Source: Rhynchosporium graminicola (Eukaryota; Ascomycota; Leotiomycetes; Helotiales; Ploettnerulaceae). Taken from it: a stretch of DNA of 64,000 nucleotides. How positions within the stretch are numbered: position 1 is the first letter of the stretch; each line of letters begins with the position of its first letter. The position numbers were made by a program, and so were the translations under genes. The notes under the pieces are model-generated. The model saw only the letters and a program-made list of their open reading frames with translations, was not told the origin of the DNA and searched no databases. This document shows positions 36,385 to 49,176 of the stretch, piece by piece. Location of the stretch: the NCBI GenBank assembly GCA_900074885.1, contig FJUW01000024.1, positions 124,001-188,000 on the forward strand. The letters run 5' to 3'.

Positions 36385-36653
36385 TATAACGACACAAGAC
36401 TCAAGGCGGTATATAAGTAAGAATAAATAAGTAGGGAGGCTAAGAGCGATCTTATATAGTTTACTACGAAAGAAACAAAAAGATAAGGAAGGAAGAAGAA
36501 GAGAGATAGAGTATAAGGCACCTTATATATATATGCCGGTACTAGTCCGATACTATACCGGGTCGGATACTAGTTCTGCCGGGATACCTATGAACTTGGG
36601 CCCTGTTATCTATCCTTCTTCTTATATAATATTTCAGGTGAGCTATCGTTATA
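36385..36653 (-). repeat. 3' LTR of gypsy element C
   Basis: 269 bp, begins TATAACGACACAAGACTC on the plus strand and ends ATCGTTATA. Follows TSD CTATT. Confidence 0.92.
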
Positions 36654-36671
36654 TTACCTCTCCCCTAAGAA

Positions 36672-36689
36672 GAGCTTAACCCTAAGCTC
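36672..36689 (-). other. hairpin preceding the polypurine tract of element C
   Basis: GAGCTTA-ACCC-TAAGCTC on the plus strand: perfect 7-bp stem, loop GGGT on the sense strand. Same place as the hairpins of A, B and E but with a different stem sequence. Confidence 0.6.
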
Positions 36690-39600
36690 GGAAAGTTATA
36701 GTTTATACTAGAATTAGTCTTTATTATAACTATTTTCGTCGATATTCGCGTAATAAGCGCTAGCCGCTCTTTAGTAGTAGTAAATTCTTTATTAGGTTCT
36801 GACTAGTTATATTACTATAATAGTACTATATTAGTCGTAGCTTCTAAATCGGGCGGTAAGCGGTATTTACTTTATCTGTTTATAGTAGGAGTCGAGTTTA
36901 AGTAAGGCGTAAGGTATATAAAGGAAGGAGTTTATTAATATTAGAGCCTTTCCTTTTCAACTATAATAACTACTTTAACTTATAAGTTTATTCTCCTTAG
37001 ACTGCGATATAGCTTCTAGAGTAAGTATCGTTACTAATTACTATAGCTATCTGCTATAATCTTATATATTAATCGACCTAATTAACTCTTCTCTTAATAT
37101 AAGTAAGTTTCCTATCTTAGTTTTAGAGATAGTCCTTAAGTGTAGTATAGGGGTTTCACGGATCTATAACGCTAACTCCTATAGTACTTTTACTAGTTCC
37201 TACCGGTGCTCTTTCAGTAGCGTATTATATATATTACTTACAGTATATTCGCGCTTTCCTTAAGATAAAGTATAATAATACTCCTATTTTAGAACTCTTA
37301 TACTTATTTAATAAGCTTAACTCTAAGCTTTATAAGTATTATTTAGCGTTAAAGAGCAGTTATAAGCTTATAAGTTACTTAAACCTGAACGCGGTATATA
37401 TACTAATATATTATAGTTACTTAACTATATTAATACAGAGTATACTATTTTATCCGGGTTACTTCTTAGTAGCGAAGCTAAGGACGCGGAGCTGAATCGG
37501 GGCGATATTATAGCTACTTATAAAGCGATTAATTAGATCTATTATCTTACGAAATCTACTACTCTTATTATTACGTTAGAGATTATTACTATATAATTAG
37601 CAGAGACTTAAGCTTTAAGGCGTACTATAGAGAAAGTATTTAAAGAGTTAGAGTTTATTAAAGTAATAAGTTAAGATCTTAAATCCTTAGATACTAGTAT
37701 AATACTAATATAATATAGGATCTAGATCTTTTAATAGTAGATTCGGCGAAATCTAGGTTAATAGTATAAATAGCGTTAAAGCAGATAAAGGAGTTAAATA
37801 GTATTATACGGGAATTTACGAAGAAAGCTATATTTAAAGCTACGATATCTAATACTAAAGGAAAGAGGAATTTACTTTCTAGTTTAGAGATAGCGTCGGG
37901 TTTAGATACTCTCGGACCTTCTCTAAAGAAGAAACCTCGTAGGATTAGCTATTATACTTAGTCTACTACTAGGGCTATATTAGTAGATTTAAGTAAGGAG
38001 TTAGATATAGTAGTTCCGGTTCTAGATATTCTAGAATTACTAAGAGCTCCGGAGAACTTAGAGGAGAAAGCCGGTAAAGTAGAAGTAATTAAAGAAGTAG
38101 AGTTTTAGATATAGCGTTATTATAAAGTATAATCGGGGGATTATCCTTAGTAATAAATTCTAATACTAGTAACTATAATAGCTTATTATCCTCTAAGTAA
38201 TTATAGTTATCTATTCTATCTTCCTAGGCCTTAATCTATTACTCTAGTTTACGTAAAGGTCTAGGTTTACTTAAGTTAGTAGTATAGAAATCTCTAAGCT
38301 TATACAGAGTACTTATTAGGTTAGAAGTATTATACTAAGTTAAGTCCGGGTTATAGCTTAGCTAGCTAACTTAATACTTCAGATTACCTCTTAAGAGCTA
38401 TATAATAAGTATATCTTATAACTCCTACTCTTTTTAAGTAGCGATAACCTCCGAGAGTAGGTTTAGTAACTCTTAGCTTAGTAATAAGTTATCTGAGTCC
38501 TTAAAGAGTAATTCGGGAGTAAATATATTATATATAGAAGATCCTAGGAGTAAATCTAGCTTATAGGAATATCCGATCTTAGCTAGGACCTAGTATAATC
38601 CTACCTAGAGGCTAGATAGCTTCTTACTTAGCTAGTAATTCTTAAAGTTCCTTATAAAGAGAAATACCTTATTTCTAACTTCCTAGTTAATATTATACTA
38701 TTTCGGGTTAGTTATAGCGCTTATCCTCTGCTAAGTAGCTAGTATATTAGCTTTTATAACCTCGATAGCGGATTTAGTACGTTTAGCTAAGGATTTAGTA
38801 TTAGTATAATTAAGCTTCTCTTACAGTATCGATACTATAAGTTACTTCTAATCCTAGCTATTCCGCAGTAATATATTATATTTAAGGGTATATAGCGCTA
38901 TACTAATAGAATCATAAGGTAAGGTTACTTAGGCGTAATTTATTATTAGTAATAGTTCGCTCTAGTTACTCTAGTAGTAATTAATAAAAGGTCTAAGGCG
39001 TTAGTTAATATACTAGTTTATAATCTCTATTTATCTATCGGTTTACTAGTAGAAAAAGGTAGAGAGCTTAACCTTAACTCTAATTATATAGTAAAACTCT
39101 TACTAGAAGGATAAGACTAGCTAAGCTCCTTAGTCGGATATAATTAACTTAGAGGTATATCCGAAATAATATATCTATTAGATAAATAATATTACTATCC
39201 TACGAGTATCGATATTATAATAGTATAATATCGATATAGAGTCTTTCCCTAGGTAGTTAATAAATACTAATATCCTATTAAATCCTTAGTTATTAGGCGA
39301 GAAGTCCTTAAAATCTATAGCTAGATACTATATAAGGTAGCTAGGTACTAGTAATAAGTAGAGGAATCCTTACTATTTTATCTATTTTAGATAAGAGTAC
39401 TAGTAGGAGCGGCAATTATAAGTGTACTATTTCACGTCTAATATAAGTCCTTTCTAGTAATAATAGGTAGAAATTATTTTAGCGGTCTTATAAGCGTTTA
39501 GATAAGCAGAGGAAACTTAATTATAGACTTTATTAATTAAATAAGTATATAGTAAGGTATAGCGTTATACGTATAGATAACTATTATAAAGTAATAAACT

Positions 39601-39816
39601 ATTATTAATAGTATAGCTATCTCTTAATATATTTCGTTCCTTAGAGAACGATTCTTAGTTAAATTAGTATAGTTTCTCAATTAAATTAAAAGAGTTATAT
39701 ATAGGTTCCGGTAGCGTATTAGTCCCTAGCGATATTAGGTATATATAACTAATTTAATCGATATAATACTTAGCTAGTTCCGCGTTAATCCTAAGGTCTA
39801 AGCGATCTAGAGGTAG

Positions 39817-40012
39817 TAAAACCCGAGATCTATTATCCTATTTCTATTATTCCTATATCCTTAGATCTTATTCCTTATAGCTAAGGATATTAGCTTTAGC
39901 GTTATCTTTACTAAGTATATATATAATTTAAAAGTTAAATTCGGAAAGGAATTCTATTTATCTAGCTTACTTACTAGTTAGGACCTTAGTAGTTATAAAG
40001 TATTCTAAGGAT
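39817..40012. repeat. left copy of a 196-bp duplication beside the gap
   Basis: Matches 40039-40234 except for one T/C difference. Both copies abut the N run in the same orientation, so the same sequence probably ends one contig and begins the next. Confidence 0.95.
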
Positions 40013-40038
40013 NNNNNNNNNNNNNNNNNNNNNNNNNN
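40013..40038. other. assembly gap (26 N)
   Basis: Run of 26 N. Given the flanking duplication, the gap probably has no real sequence in it. Confidence 0.98.
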
Positions 40039-40234
40039 TAAAACCCGAGATCTATTATCCTATTTCTATTATTCCTATATCCTTAGATCTTATTCCTTAT
40101 AGCTAAGGATATTAGCTTTAGCGTTATCTTTACTAAGTATATATATAATTTAAAAGTTAAATTCGGAAAGGAATTCTATCTATCTAGCTTACTTACTAGT
40201 TAGGACCTTAGTAGTTATAAAGTATTCTAAGGAT
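40039..40234. repeat. right copy of the 196-bp duplication beside the gap
   Basis: Second copy, see 39817-40012. Confidence 0.95.
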
Positions 40235-43200
40235 TAATAGTCTATATATATACTAGTATAATATCATAAAGATATAAGTTCCGGTTTCTATTTCCGGAAA
40301 GACTTAATAATAGCGTATAGCTTCTTATTATAGATCTCCTAGTTTAGTTCATATCTATTAAGAATATAAGAGTAGAATCTAATTAGATACTACTAGTTAT
40401 CTTTATATAATTAGGAGATAACTCTAGCTATTATACTATTAGAGGTATTAGTTTCTAGTTTAGTTTATAATTCAGAGTCGAAATAGTATAGTTTCTATAC
40501 TAATAGTAGCTATTAATATAAATCGTTAAAAGACTTCTTATAATCGTTAGTGAAATTCTATAGTATTATAAGCCGAGTAAGTATTAAGAGAGGTTTAGTA
40601 ATAAGGCCGAAATTCCGAATAAATTAATAGTAGAACCTATAGAATCCTAGGAAGGATTTCACGACTATTACCGTTTCGGGGTACTTCTAGTTTACTAATA
40701 GTACTACTTTCTCAGGATCTAGCTCGATTCTGTTAATAGTAACAATATATCCGAGGTATTTAGTCTAAGTAATATAGAATTCGCTTTTCTTAATATCTAC
40801 TTAAAGTCTAGTATCTATTAAGTATTATAGTACTAATTTAATATATTCCTTATATTCATAGAGCGTTTCCGAGTATATAAGAATATTATCTAAGTAAGCT
40901 ATATAGAAGTTATCTAAGTAATCTAGTAATATATTATTTATATATCGCTAGTATATACTAAGTCTATTATAGAGCCTAAAAGGTAGTACTTTATATTTAT
41001 AAGATCTGAAGCGGGTTCGGAAAGTAATATACTCCTCGGATTCGGGGTCTATATAGATATAGTTAAATGCTACTCGGATATCTAGTTTAGTAAAGATTAT
41101 TACTTTAGATATATAAGTTAAGAGCTTATCGATCCTAAGTATTAAGTAGGAATCCTTTCGAGTGATCGTATTAAGTTTATAATAGTCGATATAGAAGCGT
41201 AATCCTTTATTAGTCTTCTTAACGAATAATATAAGTAATATAAAGTGACTTTAGCTAGATTCGATAAATCCCTTATCTAAGTTCTCTATAAAGTACTCTT
41301 TAGTTACTTATAGTTCGTCTATAGATTACTAATATAGGAGCGAATATATATTAAGTAAAAGTTCTTCTAGAATAATTTTATAATTATATAAGTAATAAAG
41401 TAGAAGAATATTAGAATCCCGCTTAGAAAAGGCTTCTTTAAGAGTATAATACTATTCCGGTAGCTTTTTAGTTATAAGTTATTTAGTATCAGGATCCTCG
41501 GGAGAGTTACTATTTAGATAGTCTTATAAGAGGCAGTTTATCTCGTAAATACTAATAAAGAATAATTCAGAACTTTTACGTTTTATATTAAAATAAAAAG
41601 CTATAATACTAATTTAGTAAATCGGAACCGGTTTCTAGATCCTCGGAAGTTAAGAGAAGCACTTATAATAGAGTTTCAGCATAAGTACTTTTCTTAATAA
41701 ATTCAGAATAAGAAAGGGTTCGGATTCCTTAGCGATAAGCGGAAATAGATTAAATAATAGGGATAATATATTAATATACTATATCGCTACTATTTAATAT
41801 AATCGCTATTAGTCTAGCTAGTTTATAGCTAAGTCTCGCGCGTTAGCGTTAATTTAGTAAGATCGATTAATACTAAGTTTAAAAGGAAATAGAGTTATAA
41901 TTATCTTCTTATTATATCAGAAAGTAGCTAGATAGCGTTCCGGCTATAATAGCTTATAATAGAGCGTATCTAGCTTAACTTGAAATTATCATATCTATTT
42001 AATACTAATAATTATATTTTATTATCCTAAATTAAAGAGAATAAAAGAGTAGTTATAAATACGCCTGCTGTTAATAGAAAGGTATAAACGTATAAAATAA
42101 GTAATATAAGTTCTAATAGACTATTAGAACTTATATATTAGAATAGAATAAGATAATAGCTCGATTTTAATATTAAGGGCCTCCGATAGTCGTCCAGTAA
42201 GAGTACGATTAATAAATAGATAACTATTCGCTCTAGTATTAATTAAGCTACTTATAGAGACTCCTAGCTTATTTATACTAACTATAGTCAGGTATATGAA
42301 TTACTTACTTCTTATTAGGAAGTTAAGGTCTAGATTAGAGAGATTATACTTATATAGACCTAAGAAGGAGTTTTTACTTAAGCCTTATCGTTTCCCTTTA
42401 GTATTAGTATAGATTCGGAGAGTATATCTTCTACTGCTTCCTTAGCTACTCTCTCCTCTTCTAGAAATTCGTCGATTAATTAAACCTTAGGTAAGTTAGA
42501 GTAGTCTAGCTTAATATAACCGAGCTATCTATAACTATAATACCTAAGGGGTTCTCCGGTCGAGGTAGCAGAGTGTTTTAGCGCGGAGAGAGTACTAGCT
42601 TATACCGGGGTAGAAATATATACATATAGTACGGGAGTAGTTTATCGAGGAGCTAAGCTTAAGGACTAGTAAGAGGTAGAACTAGTAGTAATCGTAGTAG
42701 TAATAGTAAGCTTACGGTACTATACCTAAGTAGTAGCTTTCTCGAGATAAGTACGTTCTAAGTTATAGTAATACTTAGTATTAAAAGAAAGTAAGGATCT
42801 AACTATAGAAGCGTAGTTCTTATTCTATATTAGTTTAATAATAAGAGTTAAAGCGCGTAAGGATAATATAATCTTATCTTATATATAGAAGAACTACTCT
42901 TTCTTTTTAACTTTACTTTAGATAGTAGCGCTTTGAAATCGACTACGAAACTTAGCGAAAGTCTCGCGTATATAGCTAAGTTATTATATTTCTAAGTAGT
43001 AGAAAGTATTATAGTAGTTATCTTCCTCTAAACTAGTAAGAAAGTTCTCCTCTAATAAGGAGATTATTTTATTACTAGTTTTAAACTTATTAGTAAGGTA
43101 CTAAGGCATAAGATACTCCTTAGCTAATCTAGTAACTAGCTCCTATATGAGAATACGCCGGGAGAAGTCCGTAGAGTAATAGTTAGCGTTTATAGCTAGC

Positions 43201-44115
43201 CGGTCTCGTATCGATACTCTCTATTAGAGGAAAGTAAAGTCCGATCTATTATCTAGGGGCAAGATCTTCTTAGTAAGATAAGACTTCTTAGAGCGTAACT
43301 CTACTGATTCGGCGCCGGAAGAAAGAGATAGTTTATTAGGAATAGTATCTTCTCTCTTAGTACTATATATTAGAATAGAGTTTATTAGCTTATTAAACTC
43401 TAGAATACACGGAGATTATAGTATTAGTACTAGTAAGAGAGTCGAAGATAAGCGAGGAACTCTTATAAGGAACTTATCTTATACGGAGATTAGTCTATCT
43501 ATAGTATCTTCTAGAGAGTTATTCTTTTCCTTCTAGTCTACTAATCGTTATAAGAGGGAATAGATCAGGTTCGAGTTACCTATAATAATAAGAGTACTTA
43601 GCGATTATACTCCTAGTGAATTTCGCTTTTATTTTCCTTTTCCTCTTAGTTAGTACTTCCTTAATAAGGTATTAACATTCTCTAAAGCAGGAGATATTTA
43701 GAGTAAGGAAGAGTATAATAGATTAGGTTTAGAGGTAGAGCGAGAGGGATCGCGTCAGGTTCCCTTAGAACTAAAGGAGTCTCTAGTTTATTAGTTAAGA
43801 GCTATAATAGTAGCTTAAAAAGGAGCATATTAGGGCTATTTCGGCGGTAATACGTAAAGGTTAAAGTTCCGAGGTATTTATTATACCTTCTTCAAAATCT
43901 ATCTATAATTCCTTTATACTAAGGGAGTTATTAAAAGAGTATTAGCGAAAACCTCCTCTATTATACTATTTACGATAAGCTAAATTAAACTCTGATTTAT
44001 AGTTATCCGAGAGATCTCTAGTATCTCGGCTATATACGAGTAGTTATCGAATAACTAACTTAGTAGTAAGATATTATAGTAAGTTATCTCTAGCTATCTT
44101 AATCTTTTTATTTAA

Positions 44116-44384
44116 TATAATAATATAAGACTTAAGGCGGTATATAAGTAAGAATAAATAAGTAGAGAGGCTAAGAGCGATCTTATATAATCTACTATAA
44201 AGGAAATAAAAAGATAAGGAAAGAAGAAGAAGAGAGATAGAGTATAAGGCACCTTATATATATATACCGGTACTAGTCCGATACTATACCGGGTCGGATA
44301 CTAGTTCTGCCGGGATACCTATGAACTTGGGCCCTATTATCTATCCTTCTTCTCATATGATATTTCAGGTGAGCTGTCGTTATA
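44116..44384 (-). repeat. 5' LTR of gypsy element C
   Basis: 269 bp. The start TATAATAATATAAGACT is a RIP-changed form of TGTAACGACACAAGACT. Followed by TSD CTATT at 44385-44389. Confidence 0.92.
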
Positions 44385-44389
44385 CTATT

Positions 44390-47300
44390 ATTAGTATCTA
44401 TTTCGATTATATAAGGTAGATCTTACTAATAGTAGTAGAGGAGTAATACCGAAGTAAGAGCGTGCTTTAGGTAATCAAAGGTATCTTTATACTCTCTAGC
44501 GAACCGAAATAATATATTGTTTTTAGTAAGTTATATAAGAGGTTTCGCGATTATTCTATAGTCTTTAATAAATTACTAGTAGAAGTTATAAAAACCTAAG
44601 AACGATTATACGCCCTTAACTATAGTTAGGTAGTTCTAAGATCGTACGATATTAACCTTTTTAGGGTCTATCTCGATTCCAGAAGTAGAGATAATAAATC
44701 TAAGGTATTTGGTATAAGTAATATTAAATTTATACTTCTTAAGGTTAGCTTATAATCTAGTGTCTTATAATTATTATAGTACCTTATATATATGTAATTA
44801 ATACTATAGTAAGTCGTTAGAGTAGATCAGAATATTATCTAAATATACTATATAGAAGTCGTCCAAGTAGTCGAATAAGATATTATTCATATACCGCTAG
44901 TATATCGCAGGGCTATTAGTTAGACCGAATAATAGCACTTTATATTTATATACTCTATAGCAGGTCCGGAAAGTTATATACTCTTTAGAGGCTAGATCCA
45001 TTCGAATTCGGTAGAAAGCTTAGCGAATATCTAGTTTAGTAAAGATCTTAGCGATAGAGATCCTAGCTAGCGTTTCGTCGATTAATAGCAGTAGGTATTA
45101 ATCCTTCCTTATAAGGTTATTAAGTATACGAAAGTCTATATAGAACTATAGATTTCTATTAGCTTTCTTAACGAAAAGAATAAGTATAGCGTATAATACT
45201 TAAGAAAGTTTAATAAAACCTTTAGCTAAGTTATTAGTAATATACGCCTTTACTACTTCGAGCTCCTCAGCTAATATCTTATATAAGAGGGAGTATTTAA
45301 GGCTCTTTTCGGCCCCTTCCTTAAGCTTAATTCGGTGATCATATGAACGATAAGGAGAGAGAACGTCGCTAGCTTCCTTAGAAAAGATATATACCTACTA
45401 GCTATACTCGTAAGGAATCTGTAGTTCTGAATCTAATTCGCTTAAGCTAATAGTAAATTACTAAGTAGTTTTATAGCGTTCTATAAGGTCGATAGTTAAA
45501 GATACGATAGTAGTATTACGTTACTAATCTGCGATTCGGTCGTTAAGAAGCTTATTTATCTTATAGAGAGTAGTAAAGAAGATCTTATCGTTAGAAGACT
45601 TCTAGCGTTTATATAAGAAGTAGAAAGCTAAGCCGCTAATTATGTAAATCTCTAGCGTAAGAGGCTCTTAGAGAGGTCTAAGCGCACGGGGAAGTAGTCT
45701 TTATTACTATTAGCGCTTCCGAAATAGCGTAATAGCTATATTTATACTTAGAGTAGCTTCTGTTAAGTCGCGAGATAGTATTCCTAGTAACTATTAATCT
45801 ATAGTATAAATTATATAGGCGTAATCTTATATATAAGTCTTTAACGTAGAGACTTCTAGTTAGAGTTAAAGTAGAGATTCACGCGGGATATAAGTAATAA
45901 CGTTACTAAATCGTATATACTTCGGATATGTATTAGTAGCTCTAGCGTATAAAGGCTTCTCTTTACTACTCTCTTCTTATTCTTCAGATAATAAACACTT
46001 AGGCTCAGCATATCTATAATAAGTAGTATAAACACTAGAGAAATAGTCCTAACTAAGCGGTAGTAATAGCAGAGAGTTAGTTGCCTATAGAACACTCTCT
46101 AAGGGAGAGTTTTAGATATTTTTATAGCTATAAGTCTCCCTAGAAGTACGTTTCCGAGCGTTTAGTAGTAGTTATTTAATAATAGATATAGAGTTAGTAA
46201 CTACTTGAATATTAATAGGAGAGCTAGCTGCGTTTCGCTATACCTTATACGCTTCCCAGAACTGATTAAAGTATCTATTTCGTTCGTTAGCGTTATATTA
46301 ATAGCGCTAGTAGATATAGTATTTACGTAAGTCCTTAATTTCGATCGGAGAGCTATAAACGTTACTAGGAGGAGTATATAGTAGCTAAATAATCTATCGT
46401 TTAGAGGTATCTAAGAGTACTTAATATTCCGAAAGCTAAGTCCTTCCGAGTATAATACTATAGTTTCCGAGAGTAATAATAAGAAAGGGGGTAAATACCT
46501 AAACGCGGCGATCTACTATTAAGTTAAATATTATATAGTAACTGATTATACTACTATTAACGCTATTGAAACCTTTAATAGGGATTACGTTTAGCAGAAA
46601 GTAAATTAAAAGTTTTAGAAAGAAGGAAAGAGATTTAAGAAAAGAACGATTAATAAAATAGTATCTATTAGCTCTGAGATTAAGAAGTGTAAGTAACTTA
46701 TACGAAAGTCTATTCTTAGTAAGAGTAGCACGCGTAATAAACGATTAACTACTAAGAAGCTTCGTAAGGTTAAGATATCGTATATCTTATATACTACTTA
46801 GGAAAGAGTCTTTCCTTAGGTATAGTCTTTTACTAGCGGAATTTTAATATACTCCTAAGCGTTACTATACGTATCTTTGTCGTTATTATCTTCTAGCTTG
46901 CTATTAATATTATTATTAGTATTAATCGCGTTAATATAATACGGAGTATTAAGTCGAGCTAACGATAAGCGTGAGTATAAGATAGGCGTGAAGTGATAAA
47001 GAGTATTCGCTAGCGATAGAGCTCGCGGAGTATCGCTTCGCACTTACTATAGTATACGACTCGTAGAGGTTTAATTACCGGTTATACTAGTATTCTCAGG
47101 AGTAAAAAGGCCTAGTTACAGATAAGAAGAAGAGTTAGTAATACGGCGCTAAGAGGAAGTATTAATAGGGCGTTCCCGAGTCGCGCTAGTCTTAGCCGAA
47201 GACTCGGAATAGTAAGTTTTTTCGATAAATTGACCTTGATCTTTAGCTTATATTACCTTAACGTATTCTTCTAGTATTCTTAACGTTTAGTACTATTAGA

Positions 47301-48300
47301 AGAGCTATTTCTGAAGCCGTGCGAGTAGCTTCTCCTATAAGTCTATTTTCAGAGTCGATTAATTATTTATACTAGCTTTACGAGCTAGCGTACGAAACTC
47401 GTAGTAGAACGTCCAGAAGGTCTGCTTATACTCTATCCTTAGCGCTAAGTAGCTAGCTCTTGCGGTTTATTAGTCGTATAGATTCGATAAGAAGGAGATA
47501 AGTTAAGTAATTGTATTAAGTGAATCGACTATATTGCGTTACTTATTATATTCTAGTTCTAAGAACGAGAGTTCTAAGTAAGTTCTGGCTATTCCTTCTG
47601 TTTAATTAAGTAACTAATCTTTATAGTGATCTTCGTTAAGGAAGTAGCTAGAGTAGCGCTAGAGAGTGTTATGTATCTATACTTCCTAGAGCTTTAGAGA
47701 GTAGTCGATTCTATCGGAGAGTCTATTTAGAAGGTTCGGAATCTTCTTAATACGAGTAGCGTAAGATATAGAAGAAATTCCACTTATAGAGCGTTCTCTA
47801 CGAGAGTTTTCTTTAATTAATAGTAGAGAAGTTAGCGAATAAGGATCATCGAAAGATATAGATTTAGTAGTACGAGTAGCTATCATTTAGCGTACCTCAC
47901 GCAGTTCAATCTATAATCGTTATAATTAATCTACTATATCCTTCTTTAATTATATTTCCTCCGCAAGCCTTCTTTCTGCCTCTTATAGCTAGTAAGCACG
48001 ATCTTCCCATAAGTTACTTATAGTTACTATTAATATAAGGGTATTATCAGGGAGGTTTAGTAACTCGGTAAGTTTATTAATTATAGTAGGAGTTAGAGAG
48101 CTTAACTCGGATAAGGCGTCGTCGCGAGTACTCTCTACTATAGAGAGGGGTAGATTACAGTAAGTATTACGAGTCGCTGAAGAATAGGTAGAAGTAGAGG
48201 GAGTTAGAGAACTAGTTATCGATTTATCGGACTTAGGTTACTTCTGTTTAAGTACTATTCTTCAAGTTTATACTTAGTATAAGCCTTCTTTATATAGCGT
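44390..48300 (-). pseudogene. element B gag, protease and RT remnant
   Basis: Minus-strand 5' half of element B. RT reads FDYLDDFYIVYLDNILIYS at about 44821-44880. Gag-like sequence with the same basic start as element A (ARR.RLR...KA) lies near 48250-48300. Short open segments here (such as 45856-46095 and 47686-47886) are chance gaps between stops. Confidence 0.75.
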
Positions 48301-48392
48301 AGTCTCCTGCGTTTAGTAGCTCTAGGTATAGAGGTATAATATAAGTAGATATTTACTATCTTCCTAGACGTAAGTAAAAGAGTTATAGATAA

Positions 48393-48635
48393 TATGACGC
48401 TTACTCTAGGAAGGTCTTACTTACTACCTAATAGGTAAGACCTTATATTACTATAAATATGAAGTAGTAAGAATCAACTTAGAATCTATAACTAAGGAGT
48501 GAAGAAGTAGAGAGAGAAGGGAAGTATATATATGAAAAGGGGCCCCTAAACTCTACTCGTATAATCTCGCTTAGCAGTAAGTGTTTCCACTAATAGGGGG
48601 AAACCTCCAAACCTCTAATCTGGCCAGTCGTCACA
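48393..48635 (-). repeat. 5' LTR of gypsy element B
   Basis: 243 bp, ends GGCCAGTCGTCACA on the plus strand, the least mutated terminus of the family. Followed by TSD CTAAT. Confidence 0.93.
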
Positions 48636-48640
48636 CTAAT

Positions 48641-48898
48641 AAACGACTCTACTATAGTTATAGTAGATATTACTCTATCTACTAGTATAGATAGCAGTAG
48701 TAAAAGTAACTCTAGCTCTTTAATTAACTTTTACTTTCTAAATAATCTTATTCTCTTTAATCTAGCTTTATAGCTAAGAGGCTATATTCTAGTGTCCTTA
48801 AAAGCGTTCTGAATTATATAATACTATATAGTTTTCTATTGAATACTAGTAAGGTCTCTGAATAAAGAAGTAATTAAATAAGTAATATCTAAGTTCCG
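48641..48898 (-). pseudogene. pogo-type transposase, C-terminal third remnant
   Basis: RIP-degraded sequence between element B and the solo LTR. Minus-strand readings (SETLLVFNRKLYSII, LLAIKLD) are compatible with the region after the DDE core but are not diagnostic alone. Confidence 0.45.
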
Positions 48899-48903
48899 TA
48901 AAG

Positions 48904-49171
48904 TGTAACGACACAAGACTCAAGGCGGTATATAAGCAAGAATAAACGAGTAGGGAGGCTAAGAGCGATCTTATATGGTCTACTACGAAGGAAACAAAAA
49001 GATAAGGAAGGAAGAAGAAGAGAGATAGGGTGCAAAGCACCTTATATACATGTGCCGGTACTAGTCCGATACTATACCGGGTCGGATACTAGTTCTGCCG
49101 GGATACCTGTGAACTTGGGCCCTGTTATCTATCCTTCTTCTCATGTGACATTCAGGTGAGCTGTCGTCACA
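48904..49171 (-). repeat. solo LTR of the element C family, TSD TAAAG
   Basis: 268 bp, TGTAACGACAC...GTCGTCACA, with TSD TAAAG at 48899-48903 and 49172-49176. No internal region is attached, so it is the product of LTR-LTR recombination. It keeps far more CpA/TpG than the LTRs of element C, so it is the best guide to the unmutated LTR. Confidence 0.95.
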
Positions 49172-49176
49172 TAAAG

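Larger units (their letters stand above)
36690..44060 (-). pseudogene. gag-pol remnant of element C
   Basis: Minus-strand gypsy coding remnant. The RT signature AYLDNILIYS is at about 40872-40900; an integrase segment lies to the left (about 38700-39600) and Gag to the right (about 42300-44000). No continuous frame because of RIP stops and the assembly gap. I did not identify a chromodomain here. Confidence 0.7.
36385..44384 (-). mobile_element. Ty3/gypsy element C, TSD CTATT, containing an assembly gap
   Basis: 269-bp LTRs (36385-36653, 44116-44384) and TSD CTATT (36380-36384, 44385-44389). Oriented on the minus strand: the polypurine tract (TTAGGGGAGAGGTAA on the sense strand) adjoins the left LTR. 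RT reads AYLDNILIYS at about 40872-40900, with N for the second catalytic D, as RIP produces. It is a different family from A/B but shares LTR termini (TGTGACGAC). About 8.0 kb as shown, probably about 7.8 kb in reality because of a false duplication around the gap. Confidence 0.9.
34042..48635 (-). mobile_element. Ty3/gypsy chromovirus element B, split by element C, TSD CTAAT
   Basis: LTRs of 243 bp each (34042-34284, 48393-48635), with TSD CTAAT at 34037-34041 and 48636-48640. Minus-strand orientation: RT (YLDNILIYS, about 44821-44850) lies right of element C, while integrase and the chromodomain remnant (about 34430-34580) lie left of it. Same family as element A (shared LTR, hairpin, pol end). 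Without element C it is about 6.6 kb, a normal full length. RIP stops throughout. Confidence 0.92.

Noticed and set aside
45856..46095. ORFs of 60-80 codons in the RIP blocks
   Set aside because: They are gaps between RIP stops in gag-pol remnants and often run against the element's coding strand.
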